Assembly (NCBI GenBank): GCA_963828185.1
Contig: CAWHDV010000006.1
Span: forward strand, 1-64,000
DNA from: Rhodoblastus sp963828185
Lineage (GTDB): Bacteria > Pseudomonadota > Alphaproteobacteria > Rhizobiales > Beijerinckiaceae
DNA: 64,000 nt
Reading direction: 5' to 3'
Shown here: piece by piece, positions 44,966 through 54,831 of the stretch
How the letters are laid out: every line of letters begins with the position of its first letter
How positions within the stretch are numbered: the first letter of the stretch is position 1
Program-made: the position numbers and the translations under genes
The notes under the pieces: generated by a model
Database searches by the model: none
What the model was told of the DNA's origin: nothing
Seen by the model: the letters and a program-made list of their open reading frames with translations, nothing else

Positions 44966-45529
44966 ATGAGCGCGATCAAGGTCGAGGCGACCGCCATTCC
45001 CGATGTGAAGATCATCACGCCGCGCAAGCACGGCGATCACCGCGGCTTCTTTTCCGAGGTTTATGTCCGCAAGGATTTCGTCGAAGCCGGGATCGATCTC
45101 GATTTCGTGCAGGACAATCATTCGCTGTCGGCGGAGGTCGGCACCTTGCGCGGCCTGCATTTCCAGTCCGCGCCCTTCGCGCAGGACAAACTCGTCCGCG
45201 TCCCCCGTGGCAAGATCCTCGATGTCGCCGTGGACCTGAGGCGCTCGTCGCCGACCTATGGCCAGCATGTCGCCGTCGAATTGTCGGCCGAAAACTGGCG
45301 GCAATTGCTGGTCCCCATCGGTTTCGCGCACGGCTTTGTCACCCTGGAGCCCGAGACCGAGGTCATGTACAAGGTGACCAATTATTACGCGCCGACCAAT
45401 GACCACGGCCTCGCCTGGGACGATCCGGAGCTGGCGATCGACTGGCCCTTCCCCGCCGAAAAAATCGTGCTGTCCGACAAGGACAGGAAGCACCCGCGCT
45501 TGCGCGACCTGCCCAAGATTTTCGACTGA
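44966..45529 (+). CDS. rfbC: dTDP-4-dehydrorhamnose 3,5-epimerase
   Basis: A 187-residue cupin epimerase, third step of the pathway. The catalytic His lies in TLRGLHFQSAP, and HGDHRGFFSEVYVRKDF and PIGFAHGFVTLEPETEVMYKVTNYY are family segments. It starts 13 bp after rfbB and is co-transcribed. Confidence 0.95.
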   Translation: MSAIKVEATAIPDVKIITPRKHGDHRGFFSEVYVRKDFVEAGIDLDFVQDNHSLSAEVGTLRGLHFQSAPFAQDKLVRVPRGKILDVAVDLRRSSPTYGQHVAVELSAENWRQLLVPIGFAHGFVTLEPETEVMYKVTNYYAPTNDHGLAWDDPELAIDWPFPAEKIVLSDKDRKHPRLRDLPKIFD

Positions 45530-45537
45530 GGCCGCCC

Positions 45538-46443
45538 ATGCGCCTGATCGTCACCGGCACGCAAGGACAGGTCGCCCGCGCCCTCCTCGAACGCGGAGCG
45601 GCGGAAAAAATCAACATTGTCGCCGTCGGGCGCCCCGAGCTCGATCTCGCCGATCCCCCAAGCGTCGAGCGGGCGCTGGCCCAAGTCGCAGGCGGCATGA
45701 TCGAAGGCGACGTGATCGTCAACGCCGCCGCCTATACGGCGGTGGACAAGGCCGAATCCGAAGAGGCGCTGGCGTCGCGCGTCAACGGCGAAGGCGCGGG
45801 CGCGGTGGCGCGCGCCGCCGCCGCGCGCGGCCTGCCGCTGCTCCATCTTTCCACCGATTATGTCTTTGACGGATCGGCGGAGCGTCCCTATCGCGAAGAC
45901 GACGCCGTCGGCCCGGTCAGCGCCTACGGGCGCTCCAAGCTCGCGGGCGAACAGGCGGTCATGGCCTCCGGCGCCCGCGCGGCGATCTTTCGCACCGCCT
46001 GGGTCTATTCCCCCTTTGGCGCGAATTTCGTGAAAACCATGCTGCGCCTTGGCGAGACCCGTGACGAGCTGTCGGTGGTCGCCGACCAGCTGGGCGCGCC
46101 GACATCCGCGCTCGACATCGCCGACGCGCTCATCGCCATCGCGAAAAAGCTGCGCGCCGAGCCAGAAAACGCCGACCTGTCCGGCCTGTTCCACCTGACG
46201 GGCGCGGGCGAGGCGACATGGGCGGAATTCGCGCAAGAGATTTTTGCCGAGGCCGCGCGGCATGGCCGCAAGCCAGTCGCCGTCCGGCCGATCGCGACCA
46301 AGGATTACCCGACCCCGGCGCGCCGGCCAGCAAATTCCCGCCTCTCCAACGAGAAACTCGCGCGCGCCTTCGGCGTCGCGCTGCCGGACTGGCGCCTTTC
46401 CACCCGCGCCTGCGTCGCGCGGCTCCTGCAACATTCTGAGTGA
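45538..46443 (+). CDS. rfbD: dTDP-4-dehydrorhamnose reductase
   Basis: A 301-residue SDR reductase, last step to dTDP-L-rhamnose. N-terminal MRLIVTGTQGQVARAL (NADPH loop), HLSTDYVFDGSAERPYREDD, YGRSKLAGEQAV (YxxxK) and FRTAWVYSPFGANFVKTML are as in RmlD. It follows rfbC by eight bp with GAGG at the rfbC stop. Confidence 0.94.
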   Translation: MRLIVTGTQGQVARALLERGAAEKINIVAVGRPELDLADPPSVERALAQVAGGMIEGDVIVNAAAYTAVDKAESEEALASRVNGEGAGAVARAAAARGLPLLHLSTDYVFDGSAERPYREDDAVGPVSAYGRSKLAGEQAVMASGARAAIFRTAWVYSPFGANFVKTMLRLGETRDELSVVADQLGAPTSALDIADALIAIAKKLRAEPENADLSGLFHLTGAGEATWAEFAQEIFAEAARHGRKPVAVRPIATKDYPTPARRPANSRLSNEKLARAFGVALPDWRLSTRACVARLLQHSE

Positions 46444-46456
46444 AACGGATTTTTCG

Positions 46457-47332
46457 ATGAAGGGCATCATTCTCGCCGGCGGCAGCGGCACGCGTCTGCA
46501 TCCGATGACTCAGGTCATCTCCAAGCAGCTTCTGCCGATCTACGACAAGCCAATGATCTATTATCCGCTGACGACGCTGATGCTCGCCGGCATCCGCCAG
46601 GTGCTGATCATTTCGACGCCGCAGGACCTGCCCCTGTTCCAGCGCCTGCTCGGCAATGGCGAGCAATGGGGCGTCGAGCTGTCCTATGCCGAACAGCCGC
46701 GGCCCGAAGGGCTGGCGCAGGCTTTCCACATCGGCGCGGATTTCGTCGCCGGCGGCAAATCCGCGCTCGTTCTCGGCGACAACCTGTTTTACGGCCACGG
46801 CCTGTCGGACAATCTGCGCAACGCCGCCTCGATGAGCAAGGGCGCGACGGTTTTCGCGTACAATGTGCTTGATCCCGAACGTTACGGCGTCGTCGCCTTC
46901 GATGAGAACGGCCGCGCGACCTCGATCGAGGAAAAGCCCCGGGCGCCGAAATCGAACTGGGCGGTGACCGGGCTCTATTTCTACGACGAAAAAGTCGTCG
47001 ATCTCGCCGCCAACCTGAAACCCTCGCCGCGCGGCGAACTCGAGATCACCGACCTCAATCTGGAATATCTGCGGCGCGGCGAATTGCAGGTGGAGAAATT
47101 GGGCCGCGGTTTCGCCTGGCTCGACACGGGCACGCCGGACTCGCTGCTCGAGGCGGCGGAATTCATGCGCACGCTGGAAAAGCGCACCGGCTTCCGCGTC
47201 GCCTGCCCTGAGGAAATCGCCTTCACCTCGGGCTGGATTTCCGAAAGCCAGCTGATGGCCCTCGCCGAGCCGCTGAAGAAAAGCGGGTATGGCGCCTATC
47301 TGAAGAGCCTGATGGCGTCGGCGGGCGTTTGA
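46457..47332 (+). CDS. rfbA: glucose-1-phosphate thymidylyltransferase
   Basis: A 291-residue nucleotidyltransferase, first step of dTDP-rhamnose synthesis. The nucleotide motif GGSGTRLHPMT opens the protein, with KQLLPIYDKPMIYYPLTTLMLAGI and VLGDNLFYGHGL (metal-binding Asp) following. Last of the four rhamnose genes; 13 bp separate it from rfbD. The rml order here is B-C-D-A. Confidence 0.95.
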   Translation: MKGIILAGGSGTRLHPMTQVISKQLLPIYDKPMIYYPLTTLMLAGIRQVLIISTPQDLPLFQRLLGNGEQWGVELSYAEQPRPEGLAQAFHIGADFVAGGKSALVLGDNLFYGHGLSDNLRNAASMSKGATVFAYNVLDPERYGVVAFDENGRATSIEEKPRAPKSNWAVTGLYFYDEKVVDLAANLKPSPRGELEITDLNLEYLRRGELQVEKLGRGFAWLDTGTPDSLLEAAEFMRTLEKRTGFRVACPEEIAFTSGWISESQLMALAEPLKKSGYGAYLKSLMASAGV

Positions 47333-47471
47333 CGCTTGCCGCTCCCACGGTCGCCGCCCTTGAGGACCGGGGAGGAAACGTCCTATGGTCATGCGGCCTG
47401 AAAGATTGGCTTGCACGGAAAATCGGCCTGCCAGGCCATTTGGCGAATTCACGGCGTCAGAGTAAAACGCG

Positions 47472-50400
47472 ATGTCTCCCAAGGAAACGCCGGCCGTAAT
47501 TGCGCAGCAGAAGGCGCAGCTCATGTCAAAGGCCCGTATCCTCGTGGAGACGGGCTTTTTTGACGAACGTTTTTACACGGCCAATAATGCGATCCGTCCG
47601 GGCGCCGAGCCGTTCGAGCATTTTTTCCTGAAAGGTTATCTCGAAGGCCGTCGTCCCAACGTTGTCTTCGATCCGCTTTGGTATCTCTCCGCTTATCCGG
47701 ATGTCGCGGCCTCCGGCATCAACCCGCTGCTTGAATACGCCCTGTTCGGCGAAAAGGCGGGCCGCAATCCTTCGCCGCTGTTCGACGCCCAGTGGTACAG
47801 GAAGCACTACAAGCTCGAGGCTCCGTCGAGCCCGCTCCTGCATTACCTGCGCAACAGGCCCGGCCCTTTCAGCCCGGTTCCTGAATTCGACGCGGAATAT
47901 TATCTCGCCGCCAATGCGGACGTCGCCGTCGCCGGGATTGATCCGTTCGAACATTATCTTGTTCGCGGTTTCACGGAGGGGAGAAATCCGTCGCCCCGCT
48001 TCAACTCAGCCGCCTATTCGCGCCGCTTCCTGAAAAACCAGGCCAACGCCAATCCGCTCGTCCATTATCGCGCCAATAAACACCTGCCGGAAATTCGCGC
48101 GTTTTTTGACAGCGAGGAGCAGACGTCGTTTCTCGCCGTCAAGAAATTCACCCGGCCAGGCCCGGATTTCGCGGAACTGGCGCCCCTGCCCGCAACGACC
48201 AGGAAACGCGCGAGAATTCTGGCTTTCTACCTGACGCAGTTCCACGCCATTCCCGAAAACGACCGCTGGTGGGGAACGGGCTTCACCGAATGGACCAATG
48301 TCGCGCGCGGCCAGCCGCGTTTTCGCGATCATTACCAGCCGCGCATTCCGCGCGATCTCGGCTTCTACGACCTGGGCGACGTCAATGTGCTGCGCAGGCA
48401 GGCGGCGATGGCGCAAGCCGCCGGACTGTCCGGCTTCATTTTCTATTATTATTGGTTTGACGGGCGCCGGCTGCTGCAAAAGCCGCTCGAGAATTTTCTC
48501 GCCACGCCCGACATCGACATGCCCTTCTGCCTGATGTGGGCCAATGAGAACTGGACGCGGCGCTGGGACGGGGAGGACCATGAGGTCCTGATCGCGCAGA
48601 ACCACGACGCCATCGACGACGAACGAATTTGCGCCGATTTCGCCCGCCATTTCCGTGATCCGCGCTACATCAGGATCGACGGACGCCCGGTGCTGATGAT
48701 CTATCGTCCCGGCCTGATCGCCAATCCCGCCGCGACGATCGCCAACTGGCGCCGCATCTTTCGCGAGACGTTCAACGAAGATCCCATCCTGACGATGGCG
48801 CAATGCTTCAGGGATAACGACCCGCGTCCCTACGGGCTCGACGGCGCGGTCGAGTTCCCCCCGCACAAGCTCGCGCAGGACATGCCCGGCATCAATGACG
48901 CGGTCGAGATGTTCGACGCCGGCTTCGATGGGCAAATCCTGTCCTATGACGACATCGCCGCAGCGTCCCTCGGCGAGGCGGCGCCTGAATTCCCGCTCAT
49001 CAAGACCATTTCGCCGGGTTGGGACAATGACGCGCGCCGCCAGGGATCCGGTTTGACAATCCACGGCTCGACGCCGTCAAAATACGAACGATGGCTGTCG
49101 GAACTCGTCGCGCGCGCGGACCGCCATCCGTTCTTCGGGGAGACGCTGGTCTGCGTCAACGCCTGGAACGAATGGGCCGAAGGCGCCTATCTCGAACCCG
49201 ACCTCCATTTCGGCTCGGCCTACCTCAACGCCACCGCGCGCGCAGCGGCGGGCGTGACCCGCAATGGCGAAAAGCTGCTGCTGGTCGGGCACGACGCCCA
49301 TCCGCACGGCGCCCAGCTTTTGCTGCTGCATATCGGCCGCAACCTGAAAATCCAGTTCGGGCTCGATGTCGAGTTCATCCTGCTCGGTCCGGGACCGCTG
49401 ACGGAATCCTATCGCGCCATCGCCCCCGTCGCGAGCGTGACCGATCTTCGCCAGTTGACGGCGATCCTGGCCGAAAAAAAGGCGGAAGGATTTGTCGCGG
49501 CGATCGTCAACACCGTCGCCGCCGGCGACGCCGCGCCGGCGCTGCGGCAAGCGGGAATGCGCGCCGTCCTGCTGGCGCATGAAATGCCGCGGCTGGTGAA
49601 GGAGAAAGCGCTTGAAGGCTGCGCGCGGCGCGGAATCGAAAGCGCCGATCTCGTGGTTTTTCCCGCGGATTGCGTGAAGGACAGTCTTCTCGCCGCCCTG
49701 TCGCTGCAAGCCGACGGCAGGATGATTGTCCGTCCGCAGGGCAGTTACAAGAGATTGTCGCGCCATCCCGAGGGCGCCGCACGCCTCAGGGCGCAGATGG
49801 GAATTGGCGACGACGCTCCCCTGGCCCTTGGCGCTGGCTTTGCCGACCTGCGCAAGGGCTTCGATCTCTTCCTCAACGCCTGGAAGGATTTCCGCGCCAG
49901 GAAGCTCGAAGTCCACTTCTGCTGGATCGGCAATGTCGATCCGGCGCTCGGGGAATGGCTGGCGGTCGAGATCGCGACAGCGAAGCGGACCGGAACCTTC
50001 CACATGCCCGGCTTCGTCGCCGATCCCAAGGATTATTATTCCGCCGCGGATGTCTTCGTCCTCTCCTCTCGCGAAGATCCTTTCCCGACCGTCGCGCTGG
50101 AGGCGCTCAGCCTCGGCGTGCCTGTCGTCGCCTTCGCCGACTCAGGCGGCGTTCCCGAACTCCTCGCCCAAAACTCCCTCGGGCTTGTCGCGCCTTTCGG
50201 CGATGTGCGCGCCATGGCCGCGGCGATCGAGCAGGCCTGCGCCTTTGCCGCCGATCCCAAATTCGCCGAAAGGGCGCAGGATGTCATTGCGACGAAATTC
50301 GCCTTCGAGACTTATGCGCAAGACCTGTTCCGCTTCGCCATGCCCGAGACGGCGAAGATTTCCGTCGTCGTGCCCAATTACAATTATGCGCATTGCCTGA

Positions 50401-51236
50401 GCGACCGGCTCGACAGCATTTTCGACCAGACTCATCCGGTCTGGGAGATCATCGTCCTCGACGACGCCTCGACGGATGCTTCCTTCGACGTCGTTCACGA
50501 AAGCGCCCATGCGCGCGAGCGCGATCTCACGCTGATCATCAACGAACGAAACTCCGGATCGGCGTTCCAGCAATGGGCGCGCGCGGCCGAAGTGGCGACG
50601 GGCGATTTCATCTGGATCGCCGAGGCCGACGATCTCGCCGAGCCATCGTTCCTGTCAAGACTGGTCGAGGCGATGAAAATCGACCCCGACGTCGCTTTCG
50701 CCTTTTGCGATTCCCGCTCGATCGACGCGCAAGGCGCGGCGCTTGCCGCCAGCTACAAGTCCTATTACGCCACAGTCGAACCGGGCGCGCTCGAGGTCGA
50801 CCAGACTTGTTCGGGCGAGGACTTCATCGCGAGCCGTCTTTCGGTGAAGAATCTCATCCTGAACGCCAGCGCCGTGCTCTGGCGGCGCGAGCGTCTCGCC
50901 CGCGCGCTCAAGGCGTGCGAAACCGATCTGGCGCAATTCCGCGTTGCCGGCGACTGGCGTCTCTATGTCCAGTGCCTTTCCGCGCCCGGCGCAAAGGTCG
51001 CTTACGTCGCCGAACCGCTCAACAGCCATCGGCGCCATGGCCATAGCGTGACGCATTCGCTCGACGCGCAACTACACGTCGATGAAATCGCCGCCATGCA
51101 GGATCTGGCGCGACGCCTGCAGGTTTTGCCCGAAACCACGCTCGAAAGTCAGACGAGGTATCTGGACGAAGTCACGCGGCAATTGCTCGGCCGAGACCAA
51201 GCCGCCGAAACGGACGAGCAGCGCGCCCCCGCCTGA
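47472..51236 (+). CDS. multidomain glycan protein: GH99-like (WbsX), GT4 and GT2
   Basis: A 1254-residue protein. Residues 1-about 220 hold four repeats with FDxxWYLxxYPDVAxxGxNPxxHYxxxGxxEGRxPS cores. About 248-585 is a glycosyltransferase WbsX / GH99-like domain (AFYLTQFHAIPENDRWWGTGFTEW, MWANENWTRRWDG, CVNAWNEWAEGAYLEPD). About 600-955 is a GT4 domain (VFVLSSREDPFPTVALEALSLGVPVVAF). About 963-1254 is a GT2 domain (VVPNYNYAHCLSDRLDSIFDQT, DDAST, AEADD). It probably assembles the rhamnose-containing O-antigen or capsule encoded by its neighbours. No membrane helix is seen. Confidence 0.88.
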   Translation: MSPKETPAVIAQQKAQLMSKARILVETGFFDERFYTANNAIRPGAEPFEHFFLKGYLEGRRPNVVFDPLWYLSAYPDVAASGINPLLEYALFGEKAGRNPSPLFDAQWYRKHYKLEAPSSPLLHYLRNRPGPFSPVPEFDAEYYLAANADVAVAGIDPFEHYLVRGFTEGRNPSPRFNSAAYSRRFLKNQANANPLVHYRANKHLPEIRAFFDSEEQTSFLAVKKFTRPGPDFAELAPLPATTRKRARILAFYLTQFHAIPENDRWWGTGFTEWTNVARGQPRFRDHYQPRIPRDLGFYDLGDVNVLRRQAAMAQAAGLSGFIFYYYWFDGRRLLQKPLENFLATPDIDMPFCLMWANENWTRRWDGEDHEVLIAQNHDAIDDERICADFARHFRDPRYIRIDGRPVLMIYRPGLIANPAATIANWRRIFRETFNEDPILTMAQCFRDNDPRPYGLDGAVEFPPHKLAQDMPGINDAVEMFDAGFDGQILSYDDIAAASLGEAAPEFPLIKTISPGWDNDARRQGSGLTIHGSTPSKYERWLSELVARADRHPFFGETLVCVNAWNEWAEGAYLEPDLHFGSAYLNATARAAAGVTRNGEKLLLVGHDAHPHGAQLLLLHIGRNLKIQFGLDVEFILLGPGPLTESYRAIAPVASVTDLRQLTAILAEKKAEGFVAAIVNTVAAGDAAPALRQAGMRAVLLAHEMPRLVKEKALEGCARRGIESADLVVFPADCVKDSLLAALSLQADGRMIVRPQGSYKRLSRHPEGAARLRAQMGIGDDAPLALGAGFADLRKGFDLFLNAWKDFRARKLEVHFCWIGNVDPALGEWLAVEIATAKRTGTFHMPGFVADPKDYYSAADVFVLSSREDPFPTVALEALSLGVPVVAFADSGGVPELLAQNSLGLVAPFGDVRAMAAAIEQACAFAADPKFAERAQDVIATKFAFETYAQDLFRFAMPETAKISVVVPNYNYAHCLSDRLDSIFDQTHPVWEIIVLDDASTDASFDVVHESAHARERDLTLIINERNSGSAFQQWARAAEVATGDFIWIAEADDLAEPSFLSRLVEAMKIDPDVAFAFCDSRSIDAQGAALAASYKSYYATVEPGALEVDQTCSGEDFIASRLSVKNLILNASAVLWRRERLARALKACETDLAQFRVAGDWRLYVQCLSAPGAKVAYVAEPLNSHRRHGHSVTHSLDAQLHVDEIAAMQDLARRLQVLPETTLESQTRYLDEVTRQLLGRDQAAETDEQRAPA

Positions 51237-51315
51237 CGCAGCTTTCGCCGCCTGACGAAACCAAACCGTGGCCGCCGCGTTGTTTTCGGGTCCGCTCCGG
51301 CTGGAGGCCTATGCC

Positions 51316-51540
51316 ATGTACGCGCTCATCCTGATTGGCTATGTCGTTTGGAACGCGGGCGGCGGCGGCGGTTCGAGCCTGCCGTCGCAACTGATCGTTG
51401 GAACCTACAGCAGCGAAAAAATGTGTCACGACGCTTTGCTGGGCTTCGACAAATCCAGATCGTTCCGGGAAATCACCGACAAGATGAACGATTACAAATG
51501 GGGCTTCATCTGCGCGCCGAGCGGACTTGGCGCGAGATGA
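51316..51540 (+). CDS. small hypothetical exported or membrane protein
   Basis: A 74-residue protein with a short hydrophobic start (MYALILIGYVVWNAGG) that may be a membrane anchor or signal, then a polar part with SEKMCHDALLGFDKSRSF and two cysteines, ending IICAP-like FICAPSG. No family recognised. GGAGG eight bases before the ATG at 51316 is a good ribosome site; an ATG at 51311 is in another frame. It follows the glycan gene by 79 bp. Confidence 0.6.
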   Translation: MYALILIGYVVWNAGGGGGSSLPSQLIVGTYSSEKMCHDALLGFDKSRSFREITDKMNDYKWGFICAPSGLGAR

Positions 51541-51586
51541 TCAGGCGGCGCCGTTCGGTCTGATCGGTTCGGCAAGAATATGCGCT

Positions 51587-53476
51587 CTAGCCGTTACGGG
51601 CGACTTTGGCCTGCTCGACCAGACGGGCGCCGCGTTCCGGATCGGCCTCGACGCCCATGCCGTTGATCAGCATGACGCCGAGATTGTGCGCGGCCAGCAC
51701 ATGGCCGTTCGCCGCCGCCTTCTCGTACCAGACGACGGCTTCCGCCAGATTCTTTTCGACGCCCTTGCCGGTGCAGTAGAGCACCCCGAGCTGGAATTCC
51801 GACGGCGCGTGCCCCTGGGACGCGGCGCGGAAAAGCCATTGCGCCGCTTCCTGCTCCTGCGCCGGTTCAGTGGATTCCAGCAAGGCCGAGGCGAGTGTGA
51901 ACAAGGCGCCGATATGTCCGCTTTCCGCCGCCGTCCGGTACCAGCGGATCGCATCCTCGCGGCGCGGCGTCACATCGTAGGCCCCGGAATAAAGCTGGCC
52001 CAGATGCGCGGCGGCATGGGCGCTGCCCTGGCCCGCCGCGTCGAGCAGCAAGCCTTCGGCCTTGTTCACGTCGCGGCCGCCTTCCCGGTTTTCAAGGTAA
52101 AGCAGCGCGAGCCGCGTCTTGGCGTCCGTATCGCCTCGCTCGATCGCCCGACTCAACCATTTGCGCGCGCGGGCGTAATCCTTCGGGCCGGCTTCGCCGC
52201 TGAGGTATAATTCCGCGATCTTGATCTCGGCTTCCTTCACGCCCAGGCCGGCCGCGGCAAGGAACCAGCGCAAGGCCTGGACGGCGTCGCGCGCGACGCC
52301 CTGCCCGTTGGCGTAGAAGGCGGCGACGTTGAAGGCGGCGGTCGGATGGTGCTGCTCAGCGGCGGCGAGGAACCAGCGGGCGGCCTCGTCCAGGTTGACA
52401 TAGCCCATGGCGCCGGTCGCCGCGAGGCGTCCGGCCGCGAATTGCGCCTGCGCGTCGCCCTTTTCGGCGCTGCGGCAATACCATTCGAAGGCCTCGCGCA
52501 GATCAGGCGCAAAATCGCCGCCTCGACTGTACAAATCCGCCAAGGCGCGAATCGACGGCGTATGGCCCATCTTGCCGGCGCGTCGCAAATAGGTTTCGGC
52601 GCGATCGATATTCTTGGGCAGGCCCTGGCCGGACAGATACATAAGCCCCGCAGAATGCAGGGCGTGGACGAGGCCGGCGTCGGCGGCCTTCACCATGTAA
52701 TCGCCGCAGCGTTCCGGATCGGCCGACCGACCAGCACCGGTCGAGTAGATGGTCGCGGTCGCAAGCTGCGCGCCGGCGTGGCCTTGATCGGCCGCCTTTT
52801 GGTACCATTCGGCGCCGAGCGGGAGATTCCGCTCGACGCCCAGTCCGCGGTAATGGATTTCGCCGAGGCCGAATTGACCGGTCGGTTCGTCGGCGACGGC
52901 TGCGCGCGAAAACCAGCGCAATGCGGCCGCATGATCCGGTTCGACGCCCATGGCGCCAAGGTAAAGCGTGCCGAGCAGGGCGGCGGCTTCGGCGTGGTCA
53001 CGTTCGGCGGCGCGAGTCAGCCATTCGATGCATTGGCTCGGGTTGACGTCGAGCGATGAACCGTCCGGGAACAAGGCGCTGACGACGGAATCGGAGAATT
53101 CGGGGTGCTCCTGTGCAGTCCGCGCCAGCCACCCCGAGAGGGAATAGTCCTTTCCGCCGTGCAAATACAGGCGTCCGAGCCGAAACTGCGCCTCTGTGTG
53201 ACCGTGCTCGGCCGCGCGGCGATACCAGGCGGCCGCGTCGACCGGGCTGCGATGGACGCCCTCGCCGCGTTCATAGAGTTCGCCGAGGTAGAGGCCGGCC
53301 TGCGGCGCATCGCCCTGGCTGGCGAACAGCCAATAGCGCACGGCCCTGGGAAAGTCGCGGCGCGCATAGGCCTTGACGCCCGCGCGCAGCGCCCAGGCGG
53401 CCAGCTTCTCCCGGGCAGGTCGAGGCGCGATGCGCGGCAGGGAGCGCAAAGAGGGCAAGCGGCGCATGGACGTCAT
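51587..53476 (-). CDS. Sel1-repeat protein of the type I secretion operon
   Basis: A 629-residue protein made of about fourteen Sel1-like (TPR-type) repeats, each with the pattern AxxWYRRAAEHGHxxAQFxLGxLYxxGxGV, from about residue 35 to the end. An N-terminal basic segment (MTSMRRLPSLRSLPRIAPRP) precedes them; no signal peptide or membrane helix is evident, so location is unclear. The start overlaps the HlyD stop (ATGA), giving coupled translation. Sel1 repeats mediate protein-protein contact; a scaffold or regulator of secretion is inferred. Confidence 0.82.
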   Translation of the reverse strand: MTSMRRLPSLRSLPRIAPRPAREKLAAWALRAGVKAYARRDFPRAVRYWLFASQGDAPQAGLYLGELYERGEGVHRSPVDAAAWYRRAAEHGHTEAQFRLGRLYLHGGKDYSLSGWLARTAQEHPEFSDSVVSALFPDGSSLDVNPSQCIEWLTRAAERDHAEAAALLGTLYLGAMGVEPDHAAALRWFSRAAVADEPTGQFGLGEIHYRGLGVERNLPLGAEWYQKAADQGHAGAQLATATIYSTGAGRSADPERCGDYMVKAADAGLVHALHSAGLMYLSGQGLPKNIDRAETYLRRAGKMGHTPSIRALADLYSRGGDFAPDLREAFEWYCRSAEKGDAQAQFAAGRLAATGAMGYVNLDEAARWFLAAAEQHHPTAAFNVAAFYANGQGVARDAVQALRWFLAAAGLGVKEAEIKIAELYLSGEAGPKDYARARKWLSRAIERGDTDAKTRLALLYLENREGGRDVNKAEGLLLDAAGQGSAHAAAHLGQLYSGAYDVTPRREDAIRWYRTAAESGHIGALFTLASALLESTEPAQEQEAAQWLFRAASQGHAPSEFQLGVLYCTGKGVEKNLAEAVVWYEKAAANGHVLAAHNLGVMLINGMGVEADPERGARLVEQAKVARNG

Positions 53477-54831
53477 GGCTCGCGCATGGCGTCGCCCGCG
53501 CCCTGGGCCACGCTGTCCCAGACATAGGACGCGACGGTGCGACGACCGACCTTGATGTCGCCGGTGAGCGTCATGCCGGGAATCAGGCGGAAATTCGCCG
53601 GCACCTTGACGAAATTCATGTGATCGATCTGGATTCGGACGCGATAATAGGGATCGCACGGCTGGCCCGTGTCGTCGTTGACGACGAAAGCGCCTTCGCT
53701 GATCCATTTGACCGAGCCGTCTGCAACGCCATGCTCGGCGACATTGAAAGCGTCGACCTTCAGCGTCGCCTTGTCGTGGACGCGGATGAACCCGATGTCG
53801 CGTGGCGAAATATTGACCTGCGCCTCAACCGGCGCCGAGAGCGGCGTCAAGGTGATCACCTGGTCGCCGGAATGCAGGATCGATCCGACCGAGAGTTTGG
53901 TCACCGTCAACACGATGGCGTCATCCGGCGCCACGATCCGGACCTGTTCCTTGTGCTTTTGCGCCTTTTCCAGCTGAGCCGCGGCCGTATCGCGCGAGTT
54001 CCGCGCGGTGAGCAGTTCCTGGCTGGTCTGGGTCGACCAGTTCTGGATGAAGGCCTCGCGATCGGCGCGCAACGAATCAAGCATGCGCTGCGACACGATC
54101 ACGCCATTCTGGGCGGATTCGAGCTGGCGCTCCATCTCGACGCGCGCATCCGCCGAGGTGAGTTGGTTAAGCAGGGAGCCCGCGCCCGATTTCAGCAATT
54201 TGGCGCGCATTTCGTCGACTTGCCTGGCAATGCCGTCTCTTTGCTTGTAGCGCGCCTGATCATTCTGACCCTGCTGAATTGTCGCCGACGTTTGCTTGAT
54301 TTTCTCGTCGCAGCTGTTGAGCTGGGCCTTGTATTGCCCGTTTCGCTCCTGATAGAGCCTGCTTTGCAGGGCGACGTATTTTTGCGCCGACGCGCCGGCG
54401 TCTTGCGGGAAAACAGGCGCGTGGCCTTGCAACTCGCCGTCCGCCCGCGCGATCTGCGCGTCGAGGCTGGCGATCTGGTCGACCAGTTGCTGCACGTCGG
54501 CGGTGGTGAAAGTCGGGTCGATCGTCGCCAGGACCTGGCCCTTCACGACGCGGTCGCCTTCCTTGACGTCGATGCTCTTGATGATCGAATTGTCGTCCAG
54601 CGCCTGGAAGACGCTGGACTTGACCGTCGGCACGATCTTGCCCGACTGGCTGGCGACGATGCGGTCGACCTTCGCGAACATGCTGATGACGATAGCGAGG
54701 AGAATGCCGATGGCCAGGACATGGACCGTCATCCGGACGGAATAAGGCTCGTCCGCCTCGCGAATGGTGGCGATTTCCGACTGGAAGCGGCGGACGGTCG
54801 CCAGATCGGCGGTTTCGGCCTCAGGAGGCAT
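53473..54831 (-). CDS. HlyD-family periplasmic adaptor (membrane fusion protein)
   Basis: A 452-residue adaptor joining the ABC exporter to an outer-membrane channel. One N-terminal membrane helix (VLAIGILLAIVISMF, about residue 32-48) is followed by a lipoyl half (IIKSIDVKEGDRVVKGQVLATID), a long coiled coil (about 100-300) and the C-terminal barrel with LSVGSILHSGDQVITLTPL and PRDIGFIRVHDKATLKVDAF. No TolC-type gene is in the window. The start overlaps the ABC gene by 11 bases. Confidence 0.92.
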   Translation of the reverse strand: MPPEAETADLATVRRFQSEIATIREADEPYSVRMTVHVLAIGILLAIVISMFAKVDRIVASQSGKIVPTVKSSVFQALDDNSIIKSIDVKEGDRVVKGQVLATIDPTFTTADVQQLVDQIASLDAQIARADGELQGHAPVFPQDAGASAQKYVALQSRLYQERNGQYKAQLNSCDEKIKQTSATIQQGQNDQARYKQRDGIARQVDEMRAKLLKSGAGSLLNQLTSADARVEMERQLESAQNGVIVSQRMLDSLRADREAFIQNWSTQTSQELLTARNSRDTAAAQLEKAQKHKEQVRIVAPDDAIVLTVTKLSVGSILHSGDQVITLTPLSAPVEAQVNISPRDIGFIRVHDKATLKVDAFNVAEHGVADGSVKWISEGAFVVNDDTGQPCDPYYRVRIQIDHMNFVKVPANFRLIPGMTLTGDIKVGRRTVASYVWDSVAQGAGDAMREP

